Shown: positions 24,656 through 34,211 of the stretch, in pieces
Position numbering within the stretch: the stretch's first letter is position 1
Layout: the number at the start of each line of letters is the position of its first letter
Origin: Ignavibacteriota bacterium
GTDB taxonomy: Bacteria; Bacteroidota; Ignavibacteria; Kapaibacteriales; UBA2268
Assembly (NCBI GenBank): GCA_024636855.1
Contig: JAGXGG010000040.1
Location: 1 to 50,627, forward strand
Reading direction: 5' to 3'
Length of the DNA: 50,627 nt
Made by a program: the position numbers and the translations under genes
Notes under the pieces: model-generated
What the model was told of the DNA's origin: nothing
Seen by the model: only the letters and a program-made list of their open reading frames with translations
The model's database searches: none

Positions 24656-26569
24656 CTATCTCACAATTATTTTTTTCATTGTATTATATTCACTAGAACG
24701 AATATAAATGAAATAAGTGCCAGCTACAAGTGAACTCAAATTTATATTTACATTTCCGTAGTATTCTCCACTCTCTATTAACACTTTTCTACCATCTAAA
24801 GTTACAATTTCAATTGTATAATTCGCAGCCTTTCCAAAAATTAGCTCCAATTCATTATCTATAATATTACTAGCCAAACTAATACTCGAGTCGAACTCCT
24901 CTTCTACAGTGGTCAACCTGTTGTTGCTCATTATTTTATATAAATATAGATTATCCAATACTTCAACACCTTTGAAATAAGTATTTCTTTCTATCTTAAA
25001 TGTATCTAAGGCATTTGTTATTCTATGGGTTTTGTATCTATTATCATCGTCGAACATCAGATGATAATTCAATTCAAATTCGTAAGTCTGAAACTCATTC
25101 TCTCTTTGTGAAACTACTACGTAAGCATATTCATCGTCTTGGAAAGTTGTAATATCCACTTCTGGAAAACCTCTACCATAAACCCAAGTATCCCAAAATG
25201 ATTGTGGTAAAGCATCACCAAAAATTGCAATTAGTTGTTCTGTTGTTGTATTGGCATTCTCATAAGTAGTCAAGTATTCATTCATTTTCGTTCTGAATAG
25301 TTCATCGCCAACTATATCACGGATTAGTGCTAATATAAGACCACCCTTTTGGTAAATAGTTGATGGATAATTATTTTTAGAAAATCTATGAAAATTATAT
25401 AGAGGGATATGTCGTTCTGCTTTTGCGGTTCCATTGATATAAGAAGTGCGGAGTTTCATTAAATCTTCACGATATTTCTCTTTACCTAGCTTACTTTCTA
25501 TCCATATATACTCCGTGAAAACTGCAAAGCCTTCGTTCAGCCAAGCATCTCTGAAGTCGTATGGAGTAACTAGATTACCAAACCACTGATGACCTAATTC
25601 ATGAGCAGCAGTAGAATACATAGTATCCATAGCATTAGCTTTACCAACTATCTGGCTTTGACTCATTGTTACTAGTGTCTGATGCTCCATTGCACCTTTA
25701 CTAGCGGCATAGTACCCCATAGTTTCAAATGGATAATCATAGTCAAAGAAATTTTCAAATGCAGTAATCATTTCGGGTACTAACTTAAAAACTAATTTTC
25801 CTGAAGCTATAGAATTTTGGTTATCGTACATATATAATTTAACTGGTGGCTTACCTTCTGATGGTATTTCTACTTCTGCGAACTGACCAACAGCAAAGGT
25901 AAGTAGGTAAGTAGCCGCTACATCATTGCCTAGAGTCCAAGTATATTTGCTCATACCGTCTAATGTATCAACTTTGGATAATAGTTTCCCGTTGGAAATA
26001 GCCATAAGTGAATCAGGAACTATGAAAGTACCAGTATATAGTGCCTTGTCAGATGGCAAATCGAAACTCGGCATCCAATGGCGTGTACAGCCCACATAGT
26101 CATTGAAAAAACCTACTCCCATTGCATATAGAATTCCTTGCGAATAGTGGACGCCACCCCAATCATTGCTACCACCTTCACTGGTCATAGTACCGTGGTA
26201 TTTTATTCTGATGGTAGCTTGTTTATTGTTATTTATAGGCTTTATTGAGTAGTATAGAATACCTTCCGTCACACTATTAGTTGTTAGAATTATTTCATCA
26301 ATTAATTCATCGTCATAAAATATACTATCAATAGAAAGATCTTCATAATGGAAATTGAAGAAGTTATTATCCGAAATGGACTTCCATTCTATATTAATAA
26401 TGACTTCACCGCGTATAAATTTAGATTTGTGGTCTTCAATTTTAATTACAGGGCGGTATTCTAATACATCGAATTTCTGTTCGATATAGTTATGAGGCCC
26501 ACCAGCTTCATTTGTTTGAGCAAAAGTGGAGCTAATAATCATTAGTGATAGTATAAAGTACTTTATCAT
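24656..26569 (-). CDS. Secreted M1-family zinc aminopeptidase with type IX tail
   Basis: The 637-residue protein has a signal peptide (MIKYFILSLMIISSTFA). Its peptidase M1 core carries HELGH at 323-327 and the third zinc ligand Glu346 (NEGFAVF). The exopeptidase motif reads GAMEH at 292-296, where most members have GAMEN. The last ~75 residues are a type IX sorting domain (IEIVTLDGRKVL, LVAGTYFIYIRS, MKKIIVR). It is therefore likely exported to the surface to trim peptides for nutrition. The usual M1 C-terminal helical domain is absent or very short. It is the first gene of the run with yggS. Confidence 0.92.
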   Translation of the reverse strand: MIKYFILSLMIISSTFAQTNEAGGPHNYIEQKFDVLEYRPVIKIEDHKSKFIRGEVIINIEWKSISDNNFFNFHYEDLSIDSIFYDDELIDEIILTTNSVTEGILYYSIKPINNNKQATIRIKYHGTMTSEGGSNDWGGVHYSQGILYAMGVGFFNDYVGCTRHWMPSFDLPSDKALYTGTFIVPDSLMAISNGKLLSKVDTLDGMSKYTWTLGNDVAATYLLTFAVGQFAEVEIPSEGKPPVKLYMYDNQNSIASGKLVFKLVPEMITAFENFFDYDYPFETMGYYAASKGAMEHQTLVTMSQSQIVGKANAMDTMYSTAAHELGHQWFGNLVTPYDFRDAWLNEGFAVFTEYIWIESKLGKEKYREDLMKLRTSYINGTAKAERHIPLYNFHRFSKNNYPSTIYQKGGLILALIRDIVGDELFRTKMNEYLTTYENANTTTEQLIAIFGDALPQSFWDTWVYGRGFPEVDITTFQDDEYAYVVVSQRENEFQTYEFELNYHLMFDDDNRYKTHRITNALDTFKIERNTYFKGVEVLDNLYLYKIMSNNRLTTVEEEFDSSISLASNIIDNELELIFGKAANYTIEIVTLDGRKVLIESGEYYGNVNINLSSLVAGTYFIYIRSSEYNTMKKIIVR

Positions 26570-26644
26570 ATTCGTCAGTATTTTCTTTAGTTATAAATAC
26601 AATATAGTGAATATTTTGGACTTACGAATAGGCGGGTGAAGAAA

Positions 26645-26675
26645 TAAAAAACCCCACTTTAAAAAAAGCGGGGTT
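26645..26675 (-). terminator. Rho-independent terminator after the E2 gene
   Basis: On the minus strand AACCCCGCTTT pairs with AAAGTGGGGTT (one G-U-type mismatch) around a T-rich loop and is followed by TTTTTT. It lies 30 bases after the acyltransferase stop, before the M1 peptidase gene. Confidence 0.85.
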
Positions 26676-26704
26676 CGTTTGAATCTTAGTCAGTTTTTAC
26701 TCTA

Positions 26705-28414
26705 TTATAAAGTAATAGTATTCTCCTTCATTCCTTCCATAGCTTCTACGATTGCTTTCAGAGTTTGACCCGCAAGCATACCATCTACAACACGGTGGTC
26801 ATAAGTGATTGAGCAATACATCATCTGGCGGATAACAATAGCGTCAGAGCCATTAACATCCATAACTATTGCACGTTTTTTGATAGCACCGACACCTATG
26901 ATAGCAACTTGTGGCTGATTGATAATAGGAGTACCGAAAAGTGTACCAAAAGTACCAACATTAGTCATTGTTATAGTACCACCTTGTATATCGTCTGGTA
27001 ATAATTTCTTAGTTCTAGCACGATCTGCTAGATCAGACATAGTGCGTTGCAATCCAGTAATACCATAGTTATCAGCATTTTTAATAACTGGAACTATTAG
27101 ATTACCATCAGGTAATGCAGCGGCAAATCCAAGATTCAATCTGTTATGTTTGATTATATTTTTACCATCAACACTAACGTTAATCATAGGGAATTGTTTA
27201 ACTCCATCTATAATAGCTTTCATAAAGAAAGGAGTATAGGTAAGTTTAACACCTTCGCGTTTTAGGAATTCATTTTTGTGATTTTCTCTGTAATTAACTA
27301 ATCCTGTTACATCAACTTCAGCTACACTAGTTACGTGTGCAGAAGTTTGTTTAGAATTAACCATATGGTCAGCGATTAACTGACGCATTCTGTCCATAGG
27401 AATAACTTCCGAATCTCCACCAGGGAAATTAGGCGCAGACTCTTTAGAAGAAGAGCCCGAGTCAGATTTTTGTTGTTGAGGAGCCGATTGTTGCTTTTGT
27501 TGAGCAGGTTCGTTACTTCTATTTTCGATATAATTTTCTAAATCTTCTTTTGATATTCTTTCATCTAATCCAGAACCATCTAGATTCATCAACTCTTCCA
27601 AAGAGACTTTGTTATCTTTTGCTATTGATCTTACTAATGGTGAGAAAAACTTACCATCATTTTTACGAGGAATTTCGAAAGTAGTCCCTTCAACTTGAGA
27701 AGCAGATTTTTGTGAGCTTTGTTGAACAGTTGTTTGAGTTTTTTGTTGTTCAGCAGGTTTAGATTCTTGTTTAGGAGCTTCTTGCGCTGGTTGAGCAGCT
27801 GGCTTTTTAGCGCCTCCACTAGTAGCTATCTTACCAATTACTGAACCTACTTCTACAGTTTCTTCTTCTTGAACTAAAATTTTATGCAATACACCTGCTA
27901 CTGGAGATGGAACTTCCGTATCTACTTTGTCAGTAGATATTTCTAATATCATCTCATCTCTTTCAATTTTATCGCCTTCTTTTTTCAACCATTTCGTGAT
28001 AGTTCCTTCTTGTAGAGACTCACCCATCTTAGGCATAACCAAATCTTGCATATCACCAGCATCATCTGAGCTAGAACTTTCTGTAGGAGCCGATTGTTGT
28101 GGGGCTTCTTCTGGAGCTGATTCTTGAACTTCTTCTTGTGCAGCTGGCTCAGGAGTACTAGTTGCAGGAGCAGAAGCATCAGTCTCTATTTCTGCTATCT
28201 TTGATCCAACTTCTACAGTTTCTTCTTCTTGAGCTAATATTTTTGTTAGAATACCTGATTGTGGAGATGGAACTTCCGTATCTACTTTGTCAGTAGATAT
28301 TTCTAATATCATCTCATCTCTTTCAATTTTATCGCCTTCTTTTTTCAACCATTTTATGATTGTACCTTCTTGTAACGATTCGCCCATTTTGGGCATTACT
28401 ACATCAACTTTCAT
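26705..28414 (-). CDS. Two-lipoyl-domain E2 acyltransferase of a 2-oxoacid dehydrogenase complex
   Basis: This is the core dihydrolipoyl acyltransferase of a 2-oxoglutarate or branched-chain/pyruvate dehydrogenase complex. The 569 residues hold two lipoyl domains (lipoyl lysines Lys43 and Lys163, both in STDKVDTEVPSP), each followed by an Ala/Pro/Gln-rich linker. A peripheral subunit-binding domain follows (FFSPLVRSIAKDN, about 255-300), then a catalytic domain with His540-x3-Asp544 (DHRVVDG). E1 and E3 genes are not adjacent. The architecture resembles SucB of Actinobacteria and Bacteroidota, but the acyl specificity is not decidable. The two lipoyl domains share a 93-bp perfectly identical stretch. 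Confidence 0.92.
   Translation of the reverse strand: MKVDVVMPKMGESLQEGTIIKWLKKEGDKIERDEMILEISTDKVDTEVPSPQSGILTKILAQEEETVEVGSKIAEIETDASAPATSTPEPAAQEEVQESAPEEAPQQSAPTESSSSDDAGDMQDLVMPKMGESLQEGTITKWLKKEGDKIERDEMILEISTDKVDTEVPSPVAGVLHKILVQEEETVEVGSVIGKIATSGGAKKPAAQPAQEAPKQESKPAEQQKTQTTVQQSSQKSASQVEGTTFEIPRKNDGKFFSPLVRSIAKDNKVSLEELMNLDGSGLDERISKEDLENYIENRSNEPAQQKQQSAPQQQKSDSGSSSKESAPNFPGGDSEVIPMDRMRQLIADHMVNSKQTSAHVTSVAEVDVTGLVNYRENHKNEFLKREGVKLTYTPFFMKAIIDGVKQFPMINVSVDGKNIIKHNRLNLGFAAALPDGNLIVPVIKNADNYGITGLQRTMSDLADRARTKKLLPDDIQGGTITMTNVGTFGTLFGTPIINQPQVAIIGVGAIKKRAIVMDVNGSDAIVIRQMMYCSITYDHRVVDGMLAGQTLKAIVEAMEGMKENTITL
27902..27994. repeat. 93-bp exact direct repeat in lipoyl domain 2
   Basis: Identical base for base to 28262-28354, exactly 360 bp away. 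It covers the WLKKEGDKIERDE to DKVDTEVPSP part of the lipoyl domain. Outside it the two domains diverge at synonymous sites, suggesting recent gene conversion. Confidence 0.9.
28262..28354. repeat. 93-bp exact direct repeat in lipoyl domain 1
   Basis: The partner of 27902-27994, in the same gene and orientation. The shared stretch includes the lipoylation site. Confidence 0.9.
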
Positions 28415-28522
28415 TTAAAATGACTCCCGTAAATGTCTTTTTCTTTTATGTGGTTTTACTAATTATGCAAAATAATCAAAATTAAAAATTAAAGCAAAGT
28501 ATTAACTTGTTTGTATACCACT

Positions 28523-29257
28523 TTACGGCATATCGAATATACTAGGCTCATATTGTTTATTTAGAATTATTGCTTCCAATTCTAGAGAAGTGTACTTTCT
28601 ACCACCTACGTAGGTAGCATAAGCGAAAGGTACCATCAAGCCATCGACGTCTTTGTAATTCGATAACTTGTTGATAAAAGTAACAGGTGCACCGCCACTT
28701 AGAGTTTGAGTTTCTATTATTTCTATTAGATTTGTTTCATTATTTAGGTATATATCAGAGCGAGGACCATCTGTACTATCTATTTTAGTTTGCAAAACTA
28801 ATTTCTTGTATTCAGAGCTATCTCTTTTTACTACACCTTTGTAAGTTAACTCTGCTCCTTTCTCTTTGTAATTTTGGAAAGGACCTAGTACTAATGCTCT
28901 TTGACCTTTAAGCTGAGATACTTCTTGTTCCGTCATCGGTGTTGGGGTCATTATACCTCGAGGAGGTATCTGATGCCAACCAGTAGTATCACTATTTATT
29001 GCTTGTACTATCTCGAAAGTATCAATAACAGTCATTATTTTCATCTTATTAGGAGCTACGTAGATAAATTGAAATTCACCTGGAGGATTTTGTCCTAATT
29101 GTGAATTGCCAATCATGTGCCATGATTTGATAGATTCAAATTTTTCTTTTCCGCCTAATCCATCGTAATACATTTCCAATACTTCATCTACCGTCTGTGC
29201 GTTCATTGCGAATGCAACTAGGAAGATGGAGGATATATAAACTAATTTTCTAATCAT
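28523..29257 (-). CDS. Exported LolA-like protein of unknown function
   Basis: 244 residues with a signal peptide (MIRKLVYISSIFLVAFAMNA). The mature protein begins TVDEVLEMYYDGLGGKEKFESIKSWHMIG, then FQFIYVAPNKMKI, IYLNNETNLIEII and YKDVDGLMVPFAYATYV. This is the layout of the LolA/LppX-like hydrophobic-ligand-binding fold common in Bacteroidota, so it may bind or shuttle a lipid; that is an inference. It lies 7 bases after thyX on the same strand and 108 bases before the E2 gene. Confidence 0.78.
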   Translation of the reverse strand: MIRKLVYISSIFLVAFAMNAQTVDEVLEMYYDGLGGKEKFESIKSWHMIGNSQLGQNPPGEFQFIYVAPNKMKIMTVIDTFEIVQAINSDTTGWHQIPPRGIMTPTPMTEQEVSQLKGQRALVLGPFQNYKEKGAELTYKGVVKRDSSEYKKLVLQTKIDSTDGPRSDIYLNNETNLIEIIETQTLSGGAPVTFINKLSNYKDVDGLMVPFAYATYVGGRKYTSLELEAIILNKQYEPSIFDMP

Positions 29258-29264
29258 ACTTATT

Positions 29265-30104
29265 CTATTGATTTATTTGTTCTAATTTTAATTGAAATTC
29301 TCGGAATTCTCTCTTGCTCAAACCTATTTCGTCCAAATCTAAATCTTCTACTTTCTGACCTTCTAACAATTTTTTCATTGCATTTAGTTCAGGTTTTGAG
29401 AAATTTGCAGAATTCAAACTATAGTCTTCGAATGCTTGCCAAGCGTGTGGTACTATCTCTTTAACTATACCCGCTAACGCTTCGCCATATACTCTTATCT
29501 CATATTGTGCATGCGAATCTATACGTAAACGTAAGAAATGAAATAGATTGTGCAGATCAATTTTCCAATACCATTCTGTGTAATTAGATAGTGGCAAGTT
29601 GATACGAGCCAATTCCCTTGCTAACTCTTCACCCAACAGTGATTCATACTCTGTGTAAAGTTCTTTTTGAACTTTACCTAATTTCTCTCTGATAGCATTA
29701 GCTTTCTCAGACGAGAATGTCTCATCGCTTCTGCCTTGCTTGTTATTTTCGCTTTGTGGACGTATCTGATCCAAATCAGGTAGATAAAAATCATCTTTCA
29801 TAATAGAATAACGACCACTATACTCATTAACATTAGCAGTTCTGTGGCGTATCCATTGTCTTGCAATGAATATAGGTAGTTTTATATGGAATTTGAATTC
29901 CACCATCTCGAAAGGAGTAGTGTGTTTGTGTCTCATCAAATATCGGATAAGCCCTCTATCTTCGTTTACAGTTTTAGTACCAGCCCCGTAGGATACCCTA
30001 GCTGCCTGTACTATAGAACCATCATCACCCATTACATCTACTAATCTAACAAAGCCATGATCTAGGCATTTTATTTCTTTACCAATTAAATTCTCTTTGC
30101 TCAT
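29265..30104 (-). CDS. thyX: FAD-dependent thymidylate synthase
   Basis: This flavoenzyme makes dTMP from dUMP, using methylenetetrahydrofolate and NADPH, and substitutes for ThyA. The ThyX signature RHRx7S is complete: Arg86-His-Arg88 to Ser96 (RHRTANVNEYS). RHKHTTPFEMVEFKF and the C-terminal region with LRIDSHAQYEIRVYGEAL also fit. At 279 residues it is a little longer than the shortest ThyX forms. It lies between the vWA-OmpA lipoprotein and the LolA-like gene, with 8- to 12-base gaps. No thyA is visible in the window. Confidence 0.96.
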   Translation of the reverse strand: MSKENLIGKEIKCLDHGFVRLVDVMGDDGSIVQAARVSYGAGTKTVNEDRGLIRYLMRHKHTTPFEMVEFKFHIKLPIFIARQWIRHRTANVNEYSGRYSIMKDDFYLPDLDQIRPQSENNKQGRSDETFSSEKANAIREKLGKVQKELYTEYESLLGEELARELARINLPLSNYTEWYWKIDLHNLFHFLRLRIDSHAQYEIRVYGEALAGIVKEIVPHAWQAFEDYSLNSANFSKPELNAMKKLLEGQKVEDLDLDEIGLSKREFREFQLKLEQINQ

Positions 30105-30115
30105 CTATTCTTTCT

Positions 30116-31966
30116 TTATTTGTATGTTACTTTTGTTTTAAATTTTTTCATTATCTTAGAAGCTACTTCTTTTACTTCGTCTTCATCATCGAATCCCCAG
30201 AGCATTACTCTATATACTGGCTCATCACCAATCAAGTAATTATCAAAATAAGTATTGTACCCTCGTTTGCTCCATTTCTCCGATGAAGTTATTGCTTCCT
30301 CTTCGGACCAAACTTGCTCTACTACGATTTCAAATGGAGAATTCTGAGAAGGGTTTATCCATTTTAGTTCTACTCTACGATTAAAATTATTTTGCCAAGG
30401 AGTTTGCCCGAGTATATATAGTGGTTTAGAAAAACCTTCCGAACCAGTTAATATTTGGTTTGCATCTACGCCTTTATCGATAATCATCTCTCTAATATTA
30501 TTCGCTCGGCTATCAGAAATCTCAGCATCAAACTCTTTGCTTCCCTCATCATCACTATGCCCAACTAATTTGATTCTATATTGAGGATTATTTTTAAGAA
30601 CATTAGATAACTCGATAATTCCATCTTTATAATCACTATCCACTTCTGCACTTTTCGATTCGAAGATAGCCACAGATTGGTAATACGAATGAAACTCACT
30701 TTTTGTTGGGTTTAATATGATTCCGTCTTCTATTGTCTTTTCGCCATACTTAAGTATTAGCTTGCCGTATGCATCTGCGCACTCTTTTTCGTTATTATCA
30801 TAATTCAATGATATGGAGTAATGATTATTGAGAGCAAAATCAATTTCCTTCATTATATGTTCTGCTATGTGCGAGCTGTCTGCGTGGACTGTGTAAAGTT
30901 TACCACCAGTTGAGTTGGCTATTTTTTGTAATGTGTACGAGTTGAAAGCATCTCCCACAGCTATTACGAAGATTGGGATTCCAAAGTTTTGTGCAGCATT
31001 TATAATATCATCTGGACTATAGATTAGAGAAGAATTGTCCTCGCTATAAGTGATAAGTATTAGAGCCTTGTTCTTATCTTTAGATACTAGGGATGTGTAA
31101 TCAACTAGATTGCTATAAACGGCTTTGTATAATCCTGATAAGCCACCAGGTTTTGGTATATCATATCCTTTGAATGCGTCATAGAAATCTTGTTGTGGCT
31201 GTAGTGATAGATATTCTGTATAATTATGATTGAAATATGAGAACATCAATCTATCTTCTGATTTAAGTGATTCAGAAAAATTCAAGACTCTTTCGAGTAA
31301 TGGAAAGTTGAATTCTGCTACAGATGAATTATCAAATATAATTGAATAATCAGTACCTTCTGATTTGTGTACTTCTTGTATCTGCAAGTCACCAGCTGAG
31401 TTCGAGCTTTTTTTACATTTTTGGATGAATGACAAATCTACAACTTGGGAATTTAGCCCATTTATAAAATTACCATTTTCATCAAGGATTATCGTTTTGA
31501 GTTCAAGTGTTTTATCTTCTCTTGCGGAGTGCATAATCTTGATTCTCACAGGTGCTGCTTCTGGCCCAATAGCTCCATTTATGAACTCCGAGTTAGTGCT
31601 ATTAGGAGTGTAAGCAGGTACTTCTTTCGTAGGTTTGGTTTCATTTTGAACTGGTATTTCTACTTTATCAACCACTTCCACAGTCCATTTGTATGCAACA
31701 GTATCAGATTCGTGGAAAGCTGTGACTTTGTATTCTTTTGTCGTGTTGGGAGATACTTTGGCACTATCTATAGCATTATAGAGTTTATCGTACAAATCAA
31801 CTTTCACATTAGTAGCATTGGCAAAATCCCACTCCATGGTGGCTATTTCGCCTTGACTAATCTGGCTGTATCCCTTGAACTTGTTTGAGGATATTGGCTT
31901 AGAGGAAGTACAAGCGTAAAACGCACTAGCCAAAAGTATTAACACAATGATTCTTATTATATTCAC
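30116..31966 (-). CDS. Lipoprotein with vWA, OmpA and SPOR-like domains
   Basis: The 616 residues begin with a lipobox signal (LLASAFYACTSS, Cys19). A small beta domain (about 35-100) follows, then a von Willebrand A domain (about 145-375; YSIIFDNSSVAEFN, ILITYSEDNSS, GIPIFVIAVGDAF). Next is an OmpA peptidoglycan-binding domain (about 430-540; IKLVGHSDDEGSKEFDAEISDSRA, NNFNRRVEL) and a C-terminal SPOR-like domain (about 545-616). Both OmpA and SPOR domains bind peptidoglycan, so it probably links the outer membrane to the wall while the vWA domain grips a partner. The domain boundaries are my estimates. Confidence 0.85.
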   Translation of the reverse strand: MNIIRIIVLILLASAFYACTSSKPISSNKFKGYSQISQGEIATMEWDFANATNVKVDLYDKLYNAIDSAKVSPNTTKEYKVTAFHESDTVAYKWTVEVVDKVEIPVQNETKPTKEVPAYTPNSTNSEFINGAIGPEAAPVRIKIMHSAREDKTLELKTIILDENGNFINGLNSQVVDLSFIQKCKKSSNSAGDLQIQEVHKSEGTDYSIIFDNSSVAEFNFPLLERVLNFSESLKSEDRLMFSYFNHNYTEYLSLQPQQDFYDAFKGYDIPKPGGLSGLYKAVYSNLVDYTSLVSKDKNKALILITYSEDNSSLIYSPDDIINAAQNFGIPIFVIAVGDAFNSYTLQKIANSTGGKLYTVHADSSHIAEHIMKEIDFALNNHYSISLNYDNNEKECADAYGKLILKYGEKTIEDGIILNPTKSEFHSYYQSVAIFESKSAEVDSDYKDGIIELSNVLKNNPQYRIKLVGHSDDEGSKEFDAEISDSRANNIREMIIDKGVDANQILTGSEGFSKPLYILGQTPWQNNFNRRVELKWINPSQNSPFEIVVEQVWSEEEAITSSEKWSKRGYNTYFDNYLIGDEPVYRVMLWGFDDEDEVKEVASKIMKKFKTKVTYK

Positions 31967-32168
31967 TTATATTTACTTAGCATAATTGTTAAAGTAAAAA
32001 CTCAAAATAATAATATTATTTCAGAAATGAAATTTTATTTGATAATAAGTCATTCCCAAATAGATAAGAATATCAGAAATTTCAAAATCTAGGTATTTAT
32101 ACTTATACAATATTTTATTCATTTAAACGTTGCCTAATCATACTTTTATAACAATTATGGTGAAATAT

Positions 32169-34103
32169 ATGAAGTCAATTAAAATACTTCTTTTAGCTTT
32201 TTTAGTTTCGGCGAGTTTACTTCATTCACAAGATGAAAAATTAGAAAGACCAGAGAAATACAGATTAGGTATTGATTTAGGTCTAAACTACAACTTCGCA
32301 GCTTTGGGTTATCAAACTTTTGCTGAGCCAGTTGGCACTCGTTTCCGTACTTTCTTTGCAAATGATGGTGCTGGAATAGGTGGATACATAGGTTTAAGAG
32401 CAGAATATGTTTCAACTTCATGGTGGGGCTTTGGTCTTCAATTAGGCTATGATAATAGAGGTTCCTTTGTTACAGACCAATCTGATATTATTGAACCAGA
32501 GTTTGATATATATAACTCATATTTGAATATCGCACCTTATATTAAATTTAACGAGTTATTATTCAAAAACTCTAGCGTATATGTAGGTCCAGTTATCGCA
32601 TTGAAAATGGCTGGTGAGTTTGACTATAATTCAAATTTACCGGGTTCTACTCAACTAATGGCAGTAGAAGCTACTGAATTGAAAGATCTTACTTTCGGTG
32701 CACAATTAGGTTTCAACTACGATATACGTATTGCACCTATTGGTCCAAGCCAAATTTTTGTACTTTCGCCTTTCATAGAAGGTTCTTGGTTAATGGGACA
32801 AAAGTCACCTACTTTTGATGCTTTACAAGACGGTTTTGACGATACTTGGTCAACTATTACTGCTAGATTAGGTGTAACTGGGGCAATTGATTTTATTCCG
32901 GATATCACATCAGCTAATTCTGGTGGTCAATACGCAACCGTATTACCTCCTTATGATGGCGTTGTCATCCAAAGGGTTGTAGAAGAATCATTCCCGATTA
33001 TACCTTATGTATTTTTCGATGGATCAAAACAAAATATACCAACTAGATACAATCTTTTAACGAAAACTAACGCAAATTCTTTTGATAATGCTGATGCATT
33101 AGACTTAACTAATAATCCAGAATTAAAAGGTGAATCTGCAACAAACAAGAAGCTTGCAGTTTACCATAATATATTGAACATATATGCTCAAGAAATGAAA
33201 GACGATAGTGGCTTGAATGTAGAACTAATCGGTTCAGCTCCAAAAAGTAATGATGGAGCAATTCTGGCTAATAACGTTAGAGACTATCTAGTTAATATAC
33301 ATGGTATAGACGCTAGTAGAATAACTACTAAAGGTCAAGAAATGCCTCGTATTCCTTCTGGTAGTTCTTCTACACCTGTGAATGATAGACCATTAGCTGA
33401 TCTGGAGAATAGAAGAGTTGAGTTTGTTTTCAACAAACCAGAAATATATGAATTAGTTCGAGTTAAAATGGTTGATGAATACCCAATTGATAATGATATA
33501 TTAGTATCATTGAATCCGAATGTGAAGTTTAGCTCTTGGAATATCAACATAGTTGATGAAAATAATAAGACTGTTACTTATGGTCCATTTTTCAGTCAAA
33601 ACGAAAGACTTTCTCCATACTTACTTCTAAAAGGTAAAGACGAAGGCGAATACAAAGGATTTATTGAAATAGTACAACTTGACGGAACTAAGATAAAAGA
33701 TGAAACTGAGTTTAGTCTAACTAAACAAATGGATGATACTAAAATCGGTGAGAGATATACTATTTTATTCAACTTTGGTCAATCTGATGCAATCAAGATT
33801 GCAGAAAATGACTTGAGAACTAAAGTAGCTCCTAAAGTTGATGACGAAGAATTACTTATCATCGCAGGGCATACTGACCCTATTGGTAGTACTGATATAA
33901 ACGCTGGTATTTCAGCTAATAGAGCTGACGAAGCTAAAGATATATTCGTAAGTGAATTTGGTTCTTCTTCTGATAAAGTTGATAATATAATTTCTTACGG
34001 TTATGGGGAAGCAAACTCTGCTTCTACTTATGATAACTCTCTACCTGAGGGACGTATGTACAATAGAAACGTAACTATTGACATTATTCCTTCTAGTAAA
34101 TAA
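32169..34103 (+). CDS. Outer-membrane protein with barrel and two OmpA-like domains
   Basis: The start at 32169 gives the signal peptide MKSIKILLLAFLVSASLLHSQ; an upstream ATG at 32130 only adds 13 residues. The 644-residue product has an N-terminal beta-barrel-like region (about 1-230). An early, diverged OmpA-like segment follows (VELIGSAPKSNDGAILANNVRDYL, NRRVEFVF), then a linker of Ig-like strands, and finally a well-kept OmpA domain (LLIIAGHTDPIGSTDINAGISANRADEA, MYNRNVTIDII). The GHTDPIGS motif binds peptidoglycan. It faces the vWA-OmpA lipoprotein across a 200-base divergent region. Role: envelope stability. Confidence 0.87.
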   Translation: MKSIKILLLAFLVSASLLHSQDEKLERPEKYRLGIDLGLNYNFAALGYQTFAEPVGTRFRTFFANDGAGIGGYIGLRAEYVSTSWWGFGLQLGYDNRGSFVTDQSDIIEPEFDIYNSYLNIAPYIKFNELLFKNSSVYVGPVIALKMAGEFDYNSNLPGSTQLMAVEATELKDLTFGAQLGFNYDIRIAPIGPSQIFVLSPFIEGSWLMGQKSPTFDALQDGFDDTWSTITARLGVTGAIDFIPDITSANSGGQYATVLPPYDGVVIQRVVEESFPIIPYVFFDGSKQNIPTRYNLLTKTNANSFDNADALDLTNNPELKGESATNKKLAVYHNILNIYAQEMKDDSGLNVELIGSAPKSNDGAILANNVRDYLVNIHGIDASRITTKGQEMPRIPSGSSSTPVNDRPLADLENRRVEFVFNKPEIYELVRVKMVDEYPIDNDILVSLNPNVKFSSWNINIVDENNKTVTYGPFFSQNERLSPYLLLKGKDEGEYKGFIEIVQLDGTKIKDETEFSLTKQMDDTKIGERYTILFNFGQSDAIKIAENDLRTKVAPKVDDEELLIIAGHTDPIGSTDINAGISANRADEAKDIFVSEFGSSSDKVDNIISYGYGEANSASTYDNSLPEGRMYNRNVTIDIIPSSK

Positions 34104-34129
34104 TCTTTAATTTAGATTATATTTAAAGT

Positions 34130-34167
34130 CAAAGAGACTGTCTAAAAAGGCAGTCTCTTTTTTTTTT
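34130..34167 (+). terminator. Rho-independent terminator after the OmpA-family gene
   Basis: AAAGAGACTG pairs with CAGTCTCTTT around the loop TCTAAAAAGG and is followed by nine or more T. It is a strong, perfect stem. Confidence 0.92.
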
Positions 34168-34211
34168 ATTCTTATCTTTTGATTTTAGAATTAATCAATC
34201 AAATAAACCAA

